A stretch of 64,000 nt of DNA from JBCBSZ01 sp039185015 (GTDB taxonomy: Bacteria > Actinomycetota > Acidimicrobiia > Acidimicrobiales > Poriferisodalaceae): the NCBI GenBank assembly GCA_039185015.1, contig JBCDAU010000004.1, forward strand, positions 62,001-126,000, read 5' to 3'. Within the stretch, counting starts at the first letter, position 1, and every line of letters starts with the position of its first letter. The notes under the pieces are model-generated. The model saw only the letters and a list, made by a program, of their open reading frames with translations, did not search any database and was not told the origin of the DNA. Shown here in pieces: positions 8,783 to 17,233 of this stretch. The position numbers and the translations under genes are program-made.

Positions 8783-9934
8783 TCAGACCGCCGCAACGGC
8801 GGGTGGAGCCCGAGGCCCGGCCCGCTCTCGGTGATGGCGGCCACAGAGGAGGCGGGCGTTGTGCTGGTCGGTGCGGCCGCCGGCGGCCCACGGCTCGACG
8901 TGGTCGACCTCACAACGGTGGGCCGGCACGTCGCAGCCGGGCGCCGAGCAGCGTTGCCGAGCCGCCTGTGCCGCCTCCCGAGCCGTGCCGGTGAACAGCC
9001 GCCGCCGTCGACCGAGGTCGATCGTCACGCCGGCGCCGTCGAGGACCACCCGCCGGACGTGTCCGACGAGGGCCGCGGCGGGGATCGTCCGAGGATCGAC
9101 CCAGCTGCCGTGCCGGGTGCGAGAGACCCGGTCGGCGAACGTCATCGGATCGATGGGCTCCGGCTCCTCATCGGCCCACTGGTCGACGGCGTGGTGCTCG
9201 AAGGTCTCCTGATCGACCACGATCTGTACGAGCGGCTCGGGTGGCGCTGCGCCTGACGGCGCCGCGGCACCCGCCGTGAGTCCTACGACGAGCGCGTCGG
9301 CGTACCGCTGACCGGTCGTCCGGGCCAACGACGGCACGGTGTCGTCCGCACGGGCTGCAGCCAGATCGGCCGCGAGCTCGCTCGCGGCGAAGCGATCGAG
9401 CAGCTCCTCGATCACCGCTCCCTGGGTGTTCCCGAAGCGGCCGCTCAGGTGGAAGGCGCCATCGAAGTCCTGGCGCAGACGCAGCGTCCGTCGTTCGTGC
9501 AGCACCTCGGGCTCGGGCGTGACGCCGTCGGCGTCGGCGAGCCGCTCCCACTGGCGGACGAGCATCCGGAGGTCGACGTGGCGAAGTTCGCGGGCGGCGT
9601 CGAGTAGTGGCCCGACGACCTCGACCAGGCCGTCGCCGCACCGTGGGTTGGACGCCGCCCGGCCGAGCTCCCGGACGGCGCATCCCGACACCTCGCCCGA
9701 GGCGAACGCACCAGCGACCTCGGCGATCGAGAGGGCCGTCGCCTCGCGCGTCCGGCCGGTGGTCTCGGACTCGGAGAGTCGGTACCGATGACGGAGCCAC
9801 GAGCGGACCGAGGTGAACCCCTCGTCGCCGTGCAGACCGTCGGCCTCGACCTCGCGGAGCAGCGACGCGGCCTCAGCGGCCAGACGCCGGCGCTCGACCT
9901 CGACCGCATCGAGTCGCTCCAGAACCGAACTCAT
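8783..9934 (-). CDS. DUF222 / HNH endonuclease domain protein (13E12-like)
   Basis: 383 aa from ATG 9934. The N-terminal two thirds is the helical DUF222 domain (SSVLERLDAVEVERRRL..., WLRHRYRLSESET). The C terminus has an HNH core: CSAPGCDVPAHRCEVDHVEP then GGRTDQHNARLLCGRHH, with paired CxxC-like zinc ligands and the catalytic EVDH. This family is abundant and often multicopy in actinobacteria (REP13E12 proteins of Mycobacterium); its biological role is unsettled, with suggestions of a nuclease linked to mobile DNA. No repeats or recombinase genes flank this copy. The upstream frame is open but has no family residues, so ATG 9934 is chosen. Confidence 0.85.
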   Translation of the reverse strand: MSSVLERLDAVEVERRRLAAEAASLLREVEADGLHGDEGFTSVRSWLRHRYRLSESETTGRTREATALSIAEVAGAFASGEVSGCAVRELGRAASNPRCGDGLVEVVGPLLDAARELRHVDLRMLVRQWERLADADGVTPEPEVLHERRTLRLRQDFDGAFHLSGRFGNTQGAVIEELLDRFAASELAADLAAARADDTVPSLARTTGQRYADALVVGLTAGAAAPSGAAPPEPLVQIVVDQETFEHHAVDQWADEEPEPIDPMTFADRVSRTRHGSWVDPRTIPAAALVGHVRRVVLDGAGVTIDLGRRRRLFTGTAREAAQAARQRCSAPGCDVPAHRCEVDHVEPWAAGGRTDQHNARLLCGRHHRERAGPRAPPAVAAV

Positions 9935-9966
9935 GTTCGTAGCGTAACAATGGGGTGTGTCGCGCT

Positions 9967-10302
9967 TCAGTCCGCCCGGGCCAGCCAATCCTCGAGCTGA
10001 TCCATCGTTCGTCCGAAGACCGCTCCGAGGTCCACGTCGTACCGTTGCGCCACGACGAGCAGGACCCACAGGCAGTCGGCCAGCTCGTGTTCGAGCGCTG
10101 ACCGGTCGGCCGAGCCGTCCGACGAGGGACGTCGTCCCTCGACCCGCTGCACTGCGCCGATCAGATCCCCGACGTCGACGACGAGCCCGAGCAGGAGCTC
10201 CTGGATGCTCCATTCGCTGCCGTAGGTCGACCGCTCGAACTCGACCAACCCCTCCCGGACGTCAGCCGCACGACGCGCCAGTTCGGCGAGATCGTCCGTC
10301 AC
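9967..10302 (-). CDS. MazG-like nucleotide pyrophosphohydrolase-related protein
   Basis: 111 aa from GTG 10302, whose GTGA overlaps the stop of the mscS gene upstream. The helical MazG-like pattern is visible: LLLGLVVDVGDLIGAVQ followed by LEHELADCLWVLLVVAQRYDVDL. In canonical MazG the first metal motif is E-x-x-E; here it is D-V-G-D, while the second, E-L-A-D, is kept. It could still bind Mg and hydrolyse nucleoside triphosphates, or be a degenerate member. Operon with a mechanosensitive channel suggests no obvious joint function. Confidence 0.7.
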   Translation of the reverse strand: MTDDLAELARRAADVREGLVEFERSTYGSEWSIQELLLGLVVDVGDLIGAVQRVEGRRPSSDGSADRSALEHELADCLWVLLVVAQRYDVDLGAVFGRTMDQLEDWLARAD

Positions 10303-11471
10303 GACGCGTCGCCCTCTCCGGTGCTCGGATCGGTCGACGGTCCTCCGGGCACGGTGGGCGCTCCCTCTGGTGCCACCGGCGCCGCGTCGGCGCCGGCACC
10401 AGGCTCCTCGCTGCGCATCCACACCACGCGCTGCGGGAAGGGGATCTCGATGCCCTCGTCGTCGAACGCCACCTTCAACCGCTTGCGGAGCTCCCGGGAC
10501 ACGGCCCACTGCTCCCCCGGCTCGGTGCGGGCGACGAGGCGGATGACGATCGAGCTGGCGCCGAACGCCTCGACGCCCCAGAGCTCGGGCTCGCCGATGA
10601 TCGTGGCGGCCTCGGCGTGCTCGCGCCACAGCTCGTCGGCCACGCGCTTGATGACCTCACCGGCCCGGTCGAGGTCGGTGTCGTACGCGACCTCGATGTC
10701 CATGACCGCCCGAGCCCAGATGTGGCTGCGGTTGGCGACCCGGTGGATCTCGCCGTTGGGCACGTACCAGAGCGTCCCGTCGAGGTCTCGCACCTTGGTG
10801 ATGCGGAGGGCGACCTCCTCGATCACGCCGGACGCCTCGCCGAGGTCGACGACGTCGCCGACGCCGTACTGGTCCTCCATCAGGATGAACAGCCCGGAGA
10901 GGAAGTCGCGCACGATCGACTGCGCACCGAAGCCGAGGGCGACCCCGGCGATCCCGGCACCGGCGATGAGGGGGCCGAGGGCGATGCCCAGCTCGCCGAG
11001 GGCGATCGCGACGGCGAGGAGGTAGATCACGATCGTCGACAGCGAGCGCAGCACCGAGCCGATCGTGGTGGCGCGCTGGGCCATCCGCTCCTCGGACTCC
11101 TGCTCGGCCTCGAGGAGCTGGCGGGCGCGGCGCCGCAAACCGGGGAGCACGGCGGCGTCGAAGTCCTCCTGCGCCCGCTCGGTGCGTTGGTGGTGGTCGT
11201 CGATCAGGTCCTCGACGAAGCGGTCGATCAGGCGACGCACCACCCGGTTGAGGACGACGGCGACGACGATCACGATCAGCGCGATCACCGGGCCCGAGAC
11301 GAGCCAGTCGACGAAGCGCGCCAGGGTCTGGTTGCTCGTCACGTCGAAGACCCACTCGCAGAGCGAGCGCGGGTCGTCTCCGCAGGCGTTCCGGAGGCGG
11401 AGGTCCTCGGCCAGCTCGTCGATGGTCTGGGCCCAGAGCATCCTCGCCTCCCGGGGGTCGTCCCCGCTCAC
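10299..11471 (-). CDS. MscS-family mechanosensitive ion channel
   Basis: 390 aa. A transmembrane helix at about 58-77 (LVSGPVIALIVIVVAVVL), a charged linker, two more helices (about 141-175) and the pore-lining glycine/alanine helix AGAGIAGVALGFGAQSIVRDFLSG lead to the MscS beta domain (YGVGDVVDLGEASGVIEEV, TLWYVPNGEI) and a C-terminal alpha/beta domain ending IEIPFPQ. It would release solutes on hypo-osmotic shock from the cytoplasmic membrane. The C-terminal tail (Ala, Pro, Gly, Ser-rich) is disordered. A second, shorter MscS gene occurs at 54406. Confidence 0.92.
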   Translation of the reverse strand: MSGDDPREARMLWAQTIDELAEDLRLRNACGDDPRSLCEWVFDVTSNQTLARFVDWLVSGPVIALIVIVVAVVLNRVVRRLIDRFVEDLIDDHHQRTERAQEDFDAAVLPGLRRRARQLLEAEQESEERMAQRATTIGSVLRSLSTIVIYLLAVAIALGELGIALGPLIAGAGIAGVALGFGAQSIVRDFLSGLFILMEDQYGVGDVVDLGEASGVIEEVALRITKVRDLDGTLWYVPNGEIHRVANRSHIWARAVMDIEVAYDTDLDRAGEVIKRVADELWREHAEAATIIGEPELWGVEAFGASSIVIRLVARTEPGEQWAVSRELRKRLKVAFDDEGIEIPFPQRVVWMRSEEPGAGADAAPVAPEGAPTVPGGPSTDPSTGEGDAS

Positions 11472-11551
11472 CGTAGAGAGCCCGCCTCGTCGGACGAGGG
11501 ACCCGAGACCTAGTGTCGGCCGTGACGCCGAGGGGAAGGGGTGGTGGCGAC

Positions 11552-12493
11552 GTGGCCAGCTACGAGAAGGGACGCGTCGACGTCGGGGGTGGCTGCCACG
11601 CGTGGCTCCAACCGGACGGCGGCTGGGGATGGTCGAACGCCGGCCTGGTGGTGGGTGATGGCACGAGCCTGCTGGTCGACACCCTCTTCGATCTCCACCT
11701 CACCCGGGAGATGCTCGACGCCTTCGACGAGCTGACGGCCGACGCTCCGATCGACAACCTCGTGAACACCCACGCCAACGGCGACCACTGCTACGGCAAC
11801 GAGCTCGTCGTCGACGCCGAGATCATCTCGACCGACGCGTGCGCCGAGGAGATGGCCAACGTCCCGCCCGAGATGCTCGCCGGGATGATGGCAGCGGCCG
11901 AGGCCGGTCAGATGGGCGAGGTCGGCGAGTACCTCAACCGGATCTTCGGTGTCTTCGACTTCACCGGCATCACCCTCACTCCGCCGACGACGACCTTCAC
12001 CGATCGGATGGCGGTCGACGTCGGCGGCACGGCGGTCGACCTGATCGAGGTCGGGCCGGCGCACACCGGCGGCGACCTGCTCGCCCACGTCCCGTCCGCG
12101 TCGACGGTGTTCACCGGCGACATCTGCTTCATCGAGGGAACGCCGCTCATGTGGGCCGGCCCGATGAGCAACTGGCTCGGGGCCTGCGATCTCATCATCG
12201 ACGAGCTGCGGCCCGAGGTCGTCGTGCCCGGCCACGGTCCCGTGACCGACGTCGACGGCGTGCGCCGCATGCGCGACTACCTCGCGTTCATCGACGACGA
12301 GACCCGCAAGCGCCACGCCGCCGGCATGAGCGCGCAGGAGGCGATCGACGACATCGCGCTCGGCGAGTTCGCGGGCTGGATCGACGCCGAACGGCTCGCG
12401 GTCAACGTCGACACCGTCTACCGGGAGCTCGACGGGAGCACCCCGACCGACGTCGTCACGCTGTTCACGATGATGAGCAAGCTGGCGGTCTGA
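11552..12493 (+). CDS. Metallo-beta-lactamase-fold hydrolase
   Basis: 313 aa. The metal site is THANGDHCYGN (H-x-N-x-D-H, the variant with Asn in place of the second His that is common in SoxH-like/AHL-lactonase-like members), then GPAHTGGD, FTGDICF and a PGHGP histidine. GTG 11552 is chosen because the purine-rich GGGGAAGGGG (about 11532-11541) stands at ribosome-binding distance; a GTG at 11513 is in frame but would add 13 unconserved residues. Its stop shares one base with the ATG of the next gene, an enoyl-CoA hydratase, so a thioesterase or hydrolase step in an acyl or xenobiotic pathway is plausible but unproven. Confidence 0.85.
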   Translation: MASYEKGRVDVGGGCHAWLQPDGGWGWSNAGLVVGDGTSLLVDTLFDLHLTREMLDAFDELTADAPIDNLVNTHANGDHCYGNELVVDAEIISTDACAEEMANVPPEMLAGMMAAAEAGQMGEVGEYLNRIFGVFDFTGITLTPPTTTFTDRMAVDVGGTAVDLIEVGPAHTGGDLLAHVPSASTVFTGDICFIEGTPLMWAGPMSNWLGACDLIIDELRPEVVVPGHGPVTDVDGVRRMRDYLAFIDDETRKRHAAGMSAQEAIDDIALGEFAGWIDAERLAVNVDTVYRELDGSTPTDVVTLFTMMSKLAV

Positions 12494-13266
12494 TGGCCGA
12501 CGCCGATCCGGTCCGCCTCGACGTCGAGGGGCCCGTCGCCACGATCACGCTCGACGCCCCCGAGCGGAAGAACTCCCTCGCCCCCGAGCTCGTCGACCGA
12601 CTCGCCCAGCACCTCGAGACGGCCTTCGCCGACGACACCGTCCGCGTGCTCGTGCTCACCAACACCGGCAACACCTTCTGCGCCGGTGCCGACCTCAAGG
12701 CCGCCGATCCACAGGCCGGTCCCGCTCCGGGTGGCCGTACGTTCACCGACGTCTTCGAGCTCCTGCTCGACGGGCCGAAGCCCGTCGTGGGCCGCATCGC
12801 CGGCCACTGCACGGGCGGCGGCGTCGGGCTGGCTGCGGCCTGCGACCTGTCGCTCATGGCCGACGACTCGATCGTCGGGTTCACCGAGGTCCGGATCGGC
12901 GTGGCGCCGGCGGTGATCTCGGTCGTCTGCCTGCCGAAGCTGCGCACCGCCGACGCCATGGAGCTGTTCCTCACCGGCGAGCGCATCCCCGCCGATCGGG
13001 CAGCCGAGGTCGGCCTGCTCAACCGGGCCGTTCCCCGCGACGAACTGGACGCTGCCGTCGACGAGCTCGTCGGCAAGCTGCTGCGCGGCGGACCCAACGC
13101 CGTGGCCGCATCCAAGTCGCTCGTGCGCCGGGTCCCGGGCCTGGCACGCGACGAGGCGTTCGCCTGGACCGGGGAGCTGTCCGCATCGCTCTTCCGGTCG
13201 GAGGAGGCTCAGGCCGGCATCGCCGCGTTCCGCGATCGAAGCGACCCGCCCTGGCTGGACGCGTGA
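12493..13266 (+). CDS. Enoyl-CoA hydratase/isomerase family protein
   Basis: 257 aa crotonase-fold protein. The oxyanion-hole segments are NTFCAGADLKAAD (about 59-71) and IAGHCTGGGVGLAAACDL (about 104-121), and the conserved GVAPAVIS follows. In place of the two glutamates of ECH1-type hydratases, one position here is TEVRIGVAP (Glu kept near 137) while the GHCTGGG position carries Thr-Gly, so hydratase activity is likely but another crotonase reaction is possible. Coupled by one base to the beta-lactamase-fold gene and by GTGA to the MFS gene after it. Confidence 0.88.
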   Translation: MADADPVRLDVEGPVATITLDAPERKNSLAPELVDRLAQHLETAFADDTVRVLVLTNTGNTFCAGADLKAADPQAGPAPGGRTFTDVFELLLDGPKPVVGRIAGHCTGGGVGLAAACDLSLMADDSIVGFTEVRIGVAPAVISVVCLPKLRTADAMELFLTGERIPADRAAEVGLLNRAVPRDELDAAVDELVGKLLRGGPNAVAASKSLVRRVPGLARDEAFAWTGELSASLFRSEEAQAGIAAFRDRSDPPWLDA

Positions 13267-14519
13267 GCGAGACGCGCTTCGACGGTTGGCGGGTCGTCGC
13301 CGGCGCCTTCATCCTCCTCGGCACGACGTCCGGGCTGGCGTTCTACAACCTCGGGCTCTACCTGACGGCGCTGAAGGACGAGCACGGCTTCTCCGAGGGC
13401 CCGCTCAGCCTCGCCACCGTGACCGTCTTCGCCCTCGGCGGGGTGCTCGGGATCCCGATCGGTGCCTACATCCAACGCAGCGACCCCCGCCGCCTCTTCG
13501 CCGTCGGGGCAGCGGCCGGTGCGATCTCGCTCTACCTCCTCGGCTCGATCACCGAGATCTGGCAGATCTACGCCAGCTACGCGCTGTTGGCGCTCGGGTT
13601 CGCCACCGCGGGCCTGGTTCCGACGTACTCGATCGTCACCCGGTGGTTCGACCGCCGTCGCGCCGTGGCGATGTCCATCGCCTCCACCGGGCTGTCCACC
13701 GGCGGCATCGTCTTCACGCCGCTGTTCGAGTGGGTGATCGACGAGCAGGGCCTCGACGGAGCAGCGCCGTGGCTCGCGATCGCCTGGGTCGTCGGGATCA
13801 TGGTGCCGACGCTCTTCCTGATCCGTCCCGACCCGATCTCGGTCGGTCAGCACCCGGACGGCGTCGCTCCCACCGAGCCGAGCGACGGTCCACCGCAGCT
13901 CGACGGATGGGACTTCGAACCCGCGGTGCACACCAACTTCTTCTTGACGGTCAGCGCCGCGTACATCCTGGTGATGGGCTCGCAGGTGGGCGGCATCGTC
14001 CACATCTTCAACCTCGTGGACGGACGGGTCGGCTCGGACACCGCGGCGACGGCGGTCTCGATCGTCGCGTTCTCGAGCATCATCGCCCGGCTCCTCGGCG
14101 GCTTCATCGCCACCCGGGTCGCGCTGCGCCCGTTCACGATCGTGTTCTGCTTCGTCCAGGCGGCCGGCCTGCTCCTGCTCGGCAACCTCGACGGCAACGT
14201 CGGCCTGCTGGCCGCCGCCGCGGTGTTCGGGGCCAGCGTCGGCAACCTGCTCATGCTCCAGCCACTGCTGCTCTCCGGCGCGTTCGGCGCCCGGAACTAC
14301 CCGCGGATCTACGCACGAGCCAACGCGATCACCGCGATCGGTCTCGTGACCGGCCCGGCCGCCATCGGCATCCTGAAGGACGCGCTCGACTCCTACCGCG
14401 TGCCCTATGCGCTCGCCGCGTTGGCTGCCGCCGGCGCCGGCCTCGTGCTCGCCGTCCTCACGCGGGACCCGGAAACGGCTGGTGGGGCCGACGCCGTCCC
14501 GGCAGCATCTGCGCCATGA
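13263..14519 (+). CDS. Major facilitator superfamily transporter
   Basis: 418 aa with about 12 hydrophobic segments split by a polar central loop (RPDPISVGQHPDGVAPTEPS) and a typical MFS signature after TM2 (IQRSDPRRLF) and in TM4-5 (YSIVTRWFDRRRAVAMS). The latter phrase is close to that of the monocarboxylate/oxalate-formate (MCT-like) branch, so an organic acid is a reasonable substrate guess. GTG 13263 overlaps the hydratase stop; the gene is third in a four-gene operon, which fits import of the acid whose CoA ester the neighbours process. Confidence 0.88.
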   Translation: MSETRFDGWRVVAGAFILLGTTSGLAFYNLGLYLTALKDEHGFSEGPLSLATVTVFALGGVLGIPIGAYIQRSDPRRLFAVGAAAGAISLYLLGSITEIWQIYASYALLALGFATAGLVPTYSIVTRWFDRRRAVAMSIASTGLSTGGIVFTPLFEWVIDEQGLDGAAPWLAIAWVVGIMVPTLFLIRPDPISVGQHPDGVAPTEPSDGPPQLDGWDFEPAVHTNFFLTVSAAYILVMGSQVGGIVHIFNLVDGRVGSDTAATAVSIVAFSSIIARLLGGFIATRVALRPFTIVFCFVQAAGLLLLGNLDGNVGLLAAAAVFGASVGNLLMLQPLLLSGAFGARNYPRIYARANAITAIGLVTGPAAIGILKDALDSYRVPYALAALAAAGAGLVLAVLTRDPETAGGADAVPAASAP

Positions 14520-15172
14520 CCGAACCCGGGCCCGCCTCCGACGCCGTCACCGTCCGCCGCATCGACGAGCGAGCCGCCTACGACGCAGCGACGCGAGATG
14601 CGATCCTCGATGCGGCGATCATCGCCCACGTCGGTCTCGTCGGCACCGACAGCCGGCCGATCGTGATCCCGATGGCATACGCCCGGGACGACGAGACCCT
14701 GCTGCTGCACGGGTCGCAGGCGAGCCGGCTGCTCCGGAGCGGCAAGGCGGGCACCGACCTGTGCGTCACCGTCACGCTGCTCGACGGCATGGTGCTGGCC
14801 CGGTCGACCTTGCACCACTCGATGAACTACCGCTCGGTCGTCGTGCTCGGTCGGGCCGTGCCGGTCGAGGACCTCGACGAACGCGCGGCGGCGCTCGACC
14901 TCCTCGTCGAGCACCTCACGCCCGGGCAGGTCGCCGCACTACGTCCGAGCACCGAGAAGGAGCTCCGGTCGACGCTCGTGCTGCGCCTGCCGCTGGAGGA
15001 GTTCTCGGTGAAGCTCCGCGAGGGCGGACCGGTGGACGACGAGGAGGACCTCGACCCGCAGATCTGGGCCGGGGTGCTCCCGCTGCGCACCGAGGTCGGT
15101 GAGGCGGTCCCCGACGAGATCACCGCCGTCGGGATACCCGCCCACCTCGCCGGGTGGAACCGGATCCGCTGA
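14516..15172 (+). CDS. Pyridoxamine 5'-phosphate oxidase-like flavin protein
   Basis: 218 aa. It matches the FMN-binding split-barrel family (Nim/PNPOx-like): GLVGTDSRPIVIPMAY, LLLHGSQASRLLR, CVTVTLLDGMVLARS and the MNYRSVVVLGRA block. Proteins of this type bind FMN or F420 and reduce or sense small molecules; the real substrate is unknown. ATG 14516 overlaps the transporter stop (ATGA). The convergent DUF3048 gene ends 16 bases after its stop. Confidence 0.85.
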   Translation: MTEPGPASDAVTVRRIDERAAYDAATRDAILDAAIIAHVGLVGTDSRPIVIPMAYARDDETLLLHGSQASRLLRSGKAGTDLCVTVTLLDGMVLARSTLHHSMNYRSVVVLGRAVPVEDLDERAAALDLLVEHLTPGQVAALRPSTEKELRSTLVLRLPLEEFSVKLREGGPVDDEEDLDPQIWAGVLPLRTEVGEAVPDEITAVGIPAHLAGWNRIR

Positions 15173-15188
15173 CCCGGCCGAGCTCGGA

Positions 15189-16280
15189 CTAGCCGACGAC
15201 GGTCGCGCCGCCTGGACGGGGCAGCCCGATCCAGGTGGTGCCCGGCGTGAGCACCATCGGCTCGCCGGAGTCCGAGGTCAGCGTGGCGACGTCCTGGGGC
15301 GCCTCGCGCTCCCAGGTGCCGACCTGCACCGTGCCCTGGGTGAAGACCCAGGCCCGACCGGTGCCGGTCACGCGGGCCTCGGGGGAACCGGGGTCCGCGG
15401 CGCTGCGGCCGTACTCGGTCTCCATCACGACGACGTTGGTCGGGGCGACCAGCACGTCGTCGCCATCGACGTGCGGCGTGCCCGACTGCATGCGGGCCCA
15501 GCCGTCGGCGGACTCGTCCCAGGCGTAGCTGACGTTGATCCCGCCGTAGGCGAGATCGACGCCGGTCGCCGCTGTCGCCGAGGCGGGCAGCTCGTCGTCG
15601 GCTCCGAGGTAGGTGAACAGCTGCGGCGGGCGACCCGACAGCCCATCCTCGCCGACGCCCGCGTAGATGTCCGAGGTGTTCGAGAAGAGGTTGTGCGGCG
15701 CGAACCGCGGGCGTCCCTCTCGGTAGAACGCGCTCGGGATCGCATCGACGTTCGCGTTGACGAGGTCCTCACTCGAGCGGACCGCCGACATCGTGCCGGC
15801 GTTGCCGCCCGAGTTGGCGAACAGCGGCGTGCCCAGGTGGGCGAGGAGGACGACGTCCTGGGTGCGGGCCGACCGGACCGGGCCGACCGGGTCGGAGTCC
15901 TGCGAGTGGAACACCACGATGAAGCGGGTGATGTTGCCCTCGACGACCTCTTCCATGACCAGGTCGGCCTGGTTGAGGCCGACCTGGGGGCGAGCGTTCT
16001 GCGGGTGGTTGTCGATCTTGATCGCGAGCGCCGGGCGGTCGGCCTCGCCGGGCAGACCGGTCAGGGGAAGGACCGGGCCGAGGTCCGCAGCGGCCGCTTC
16101 GCTCGTCGTCGTGTCGACGACCTCGGTGGTGGCCGGCGCCTCGGTGGTCTCCGAGGTGGCCTCGGCCGGCGCCTCGGTGGTCTCGGCGGCGCCGTCATCG
16201 CTGTCACCGCCACCACCGCAGGCCGCGGCGAGCAGGGCGAGAGCGAGGAGAAGTGCGACACGGCGCGCGAGTAGTGACAC
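15189..16280 (-). CDS. DUF3048 (YerB-like) lipoprotein
   Basis: 363 aa. The N terminus is a lipoprotein signal peptide with lipobox LAAAC (Cys21) followed by a Gly/Asp/Thr/Glu-rich linker (to about 66). The DUF3048 domain follows: LPLTGLP, ALAIKIDNHPQNARPQVGL, ADLVMEEVVEGNITRFIVVFHSQ and SARTQDV. The protein would be anchored outside the cytoplasmic membrane. Function of the family is unknown; Bacillus YerB is the reference member. It diverges from an enoyl-CoA hydratase gene across 161 bases. Confidence 0.9.
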   Translation of the reverse strand: MSLLARRVALLLALALLAAACGGGGDSDDGAAETTEAPAEATSETTEAPATTEVVDTTTSEAAAADLGPVLPLTGLPGEADRPALAIKIDNHPQNARPQVGLNQADLVMEEVVEGNITRFIVVFHSQDSDPVGPVRSARTQDVVLLAHLGTPLFANSGGNAGTMSAVRSSEDLVNANVDAIPSAFYREGRPRFAPHNLFSNTSDIYAGVGEDGLSGRPPQLFTYLGADDELPASATAATGVDLAYGGINVSYAWDESADGWARMQSGTPHVDGDDVLVAPTNVVVMETEYGRSAADPGSPEARVTGTGRAWVFTQGTVQVGTWEREAPQDVATLTSDSGEPMVLTPGTTWIGLPRPGGATVVG

Positions 16281-16397
16281 GTGAGTGGGCTCCTGAGCGG
16301 GATCTGTCGTGGTTCCGGTCGGCCGGCGCAGTGACGCCGAAGGGCGGAATGCCGTTCCGGGACCGCGGAGACGCTAGCCAGTCGACCCACGCTCCAC

Positions 16398-16423
16398 ACG
16401 TCACCGAGTGTTCGTTGTGACGT
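16398..16423. promoter_or_regulatory. Inverted repeat ACGTCAC-N12-GTGACGT upstream of enoyl-CoA hydratase
   Basis: Two perfect 7-base arms (16398-16404 and 16417-16423) lie 18 bases before the hydratase GTG at 16442, in the 161-base divergent region shared with the DUF3048 lipoprotein gene. The rest of this region shows no clear promoter hexamers to the eye. Position and symmetry suit a dimeric repressor site, which is an inference. Confidence 0.4.
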
Positions 16424-16441
16424 CCCCACTACGGTGCGAGA

Positions 16442-17227
16442 GTGCCCGGAAACGTGAGGATCGAACGGCGTGGCGACGTCGGTGTGCTCGTGCTCGACCA
16501 CATCGAGCGCCGCAACGCGTTGACCGTCGAGATGTGGGAGGTCATCCCTCCGCTGGCCGCCGAGTTGGCGGGCGACGACGACGTCCGCGTGGTGGTCGTC
16601 CGCGGCGCGGGCGAGGTCGCCTTCGCGTCGGGTGCCGACATCTCGGAGTTCGAGACGACCCGGTCGAGCGCGGCGCTGAACCGCAGCTACGACCAGCTCG
16701 TCGCCGAGGCGACCGGAGCGATCTCCGCCATCCCGAAGCCGGTCATCGCCGCCGTGCACGGCTTCTGCCTCGGCGGTGGACTCGCCCTCGCGCTCGCCTG
16801 CGATCTTCGGATCGTCGCCGACGACGCGTCGTTCGCCATCCCGGCCGCCCGGCTCGGCGTGGGCTACAACGCGCCGGGTGTCCGGACGCTGCTGCAGCTC
16901 GTGGGGCCGTCGGCCACCAAGCGCATCCTCTATACGGCCGCCCGCCTCCCGGCCCCCGAGGCGGCACGCCTCGGACTGGTCGACGAGGTCCACCCGAAGG
17001 GCGGCCTCGACGATGCGGTCGCCGCGCTCGCCGAGACGATGTCCGCCAACGCCCCACTCACGCTCGCCGCGGTGAAGGTCGCAGTACGCGAGCTCCAGCG
17101 CGACCCCGGCTCCCGGCAGCTCGACGACGTGTCGGCGGCGATCACCGCGTGCTTCGACTCCGACGACTTCGCCGAGGGCGTGCGGGCCTTCATGGAGAAG
17201 CGCCCGCCCCGCTTCACCGGCCGCTAG
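16442..17227 (+). CDS. Enoyl-CoA hydratase/isomerase family protein
   Basis: 261 aa crotonase-fold protein from GTG 16442. Oxyanion-hole elements are AFASGADISEFE (about 60-71) and HGFCLGGGLALALACDLRI (about 103-121). The usual first catalytic Glu of short-chain hydratases is not evident at GFCLGGG, while ARLGVGYNAPGVRTL follows where the second Glu region lies, so its reaction could be hydration, isomerisation or thioester hydrolysis. The C-terminal FDSDDFAEGVRAFMEKRPPRFTGR is classical ECH. It stands alone, converging with rsgA. Confidence 0.88.
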   Translation: MPGNVRIERRGDVGVLVLDHIERRNALTVEMWEVIPPLAAELAGDDDVRVVVVRGAGEVAFASGADISEFETTRSSAALNRSYDQLVAEATGAISAIPKPVIAAVHGFCLGGGLALALACDLRIVADDASFAIPAARLGVGYNAPGVRTLLQLVGPSATKRILYTAARLPAPEAARLGLVDEVHPKGGLDDAVAALAETMSANAPLTLAAVKVAVRELQRDPGSRQLDDVSAAITACFDSDDFAEGVRAFMEKRPPRFTGR

Positions 17228-17233
17228 GCCAAC

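Noticed and set aside
8783..9934. DUF222-HNH gene as part of a mobile element
   Set aside because: No terminal repeats, integrase or transposase within the neighbouring kilobases; the gene is common and dispersed in actinobacteria.
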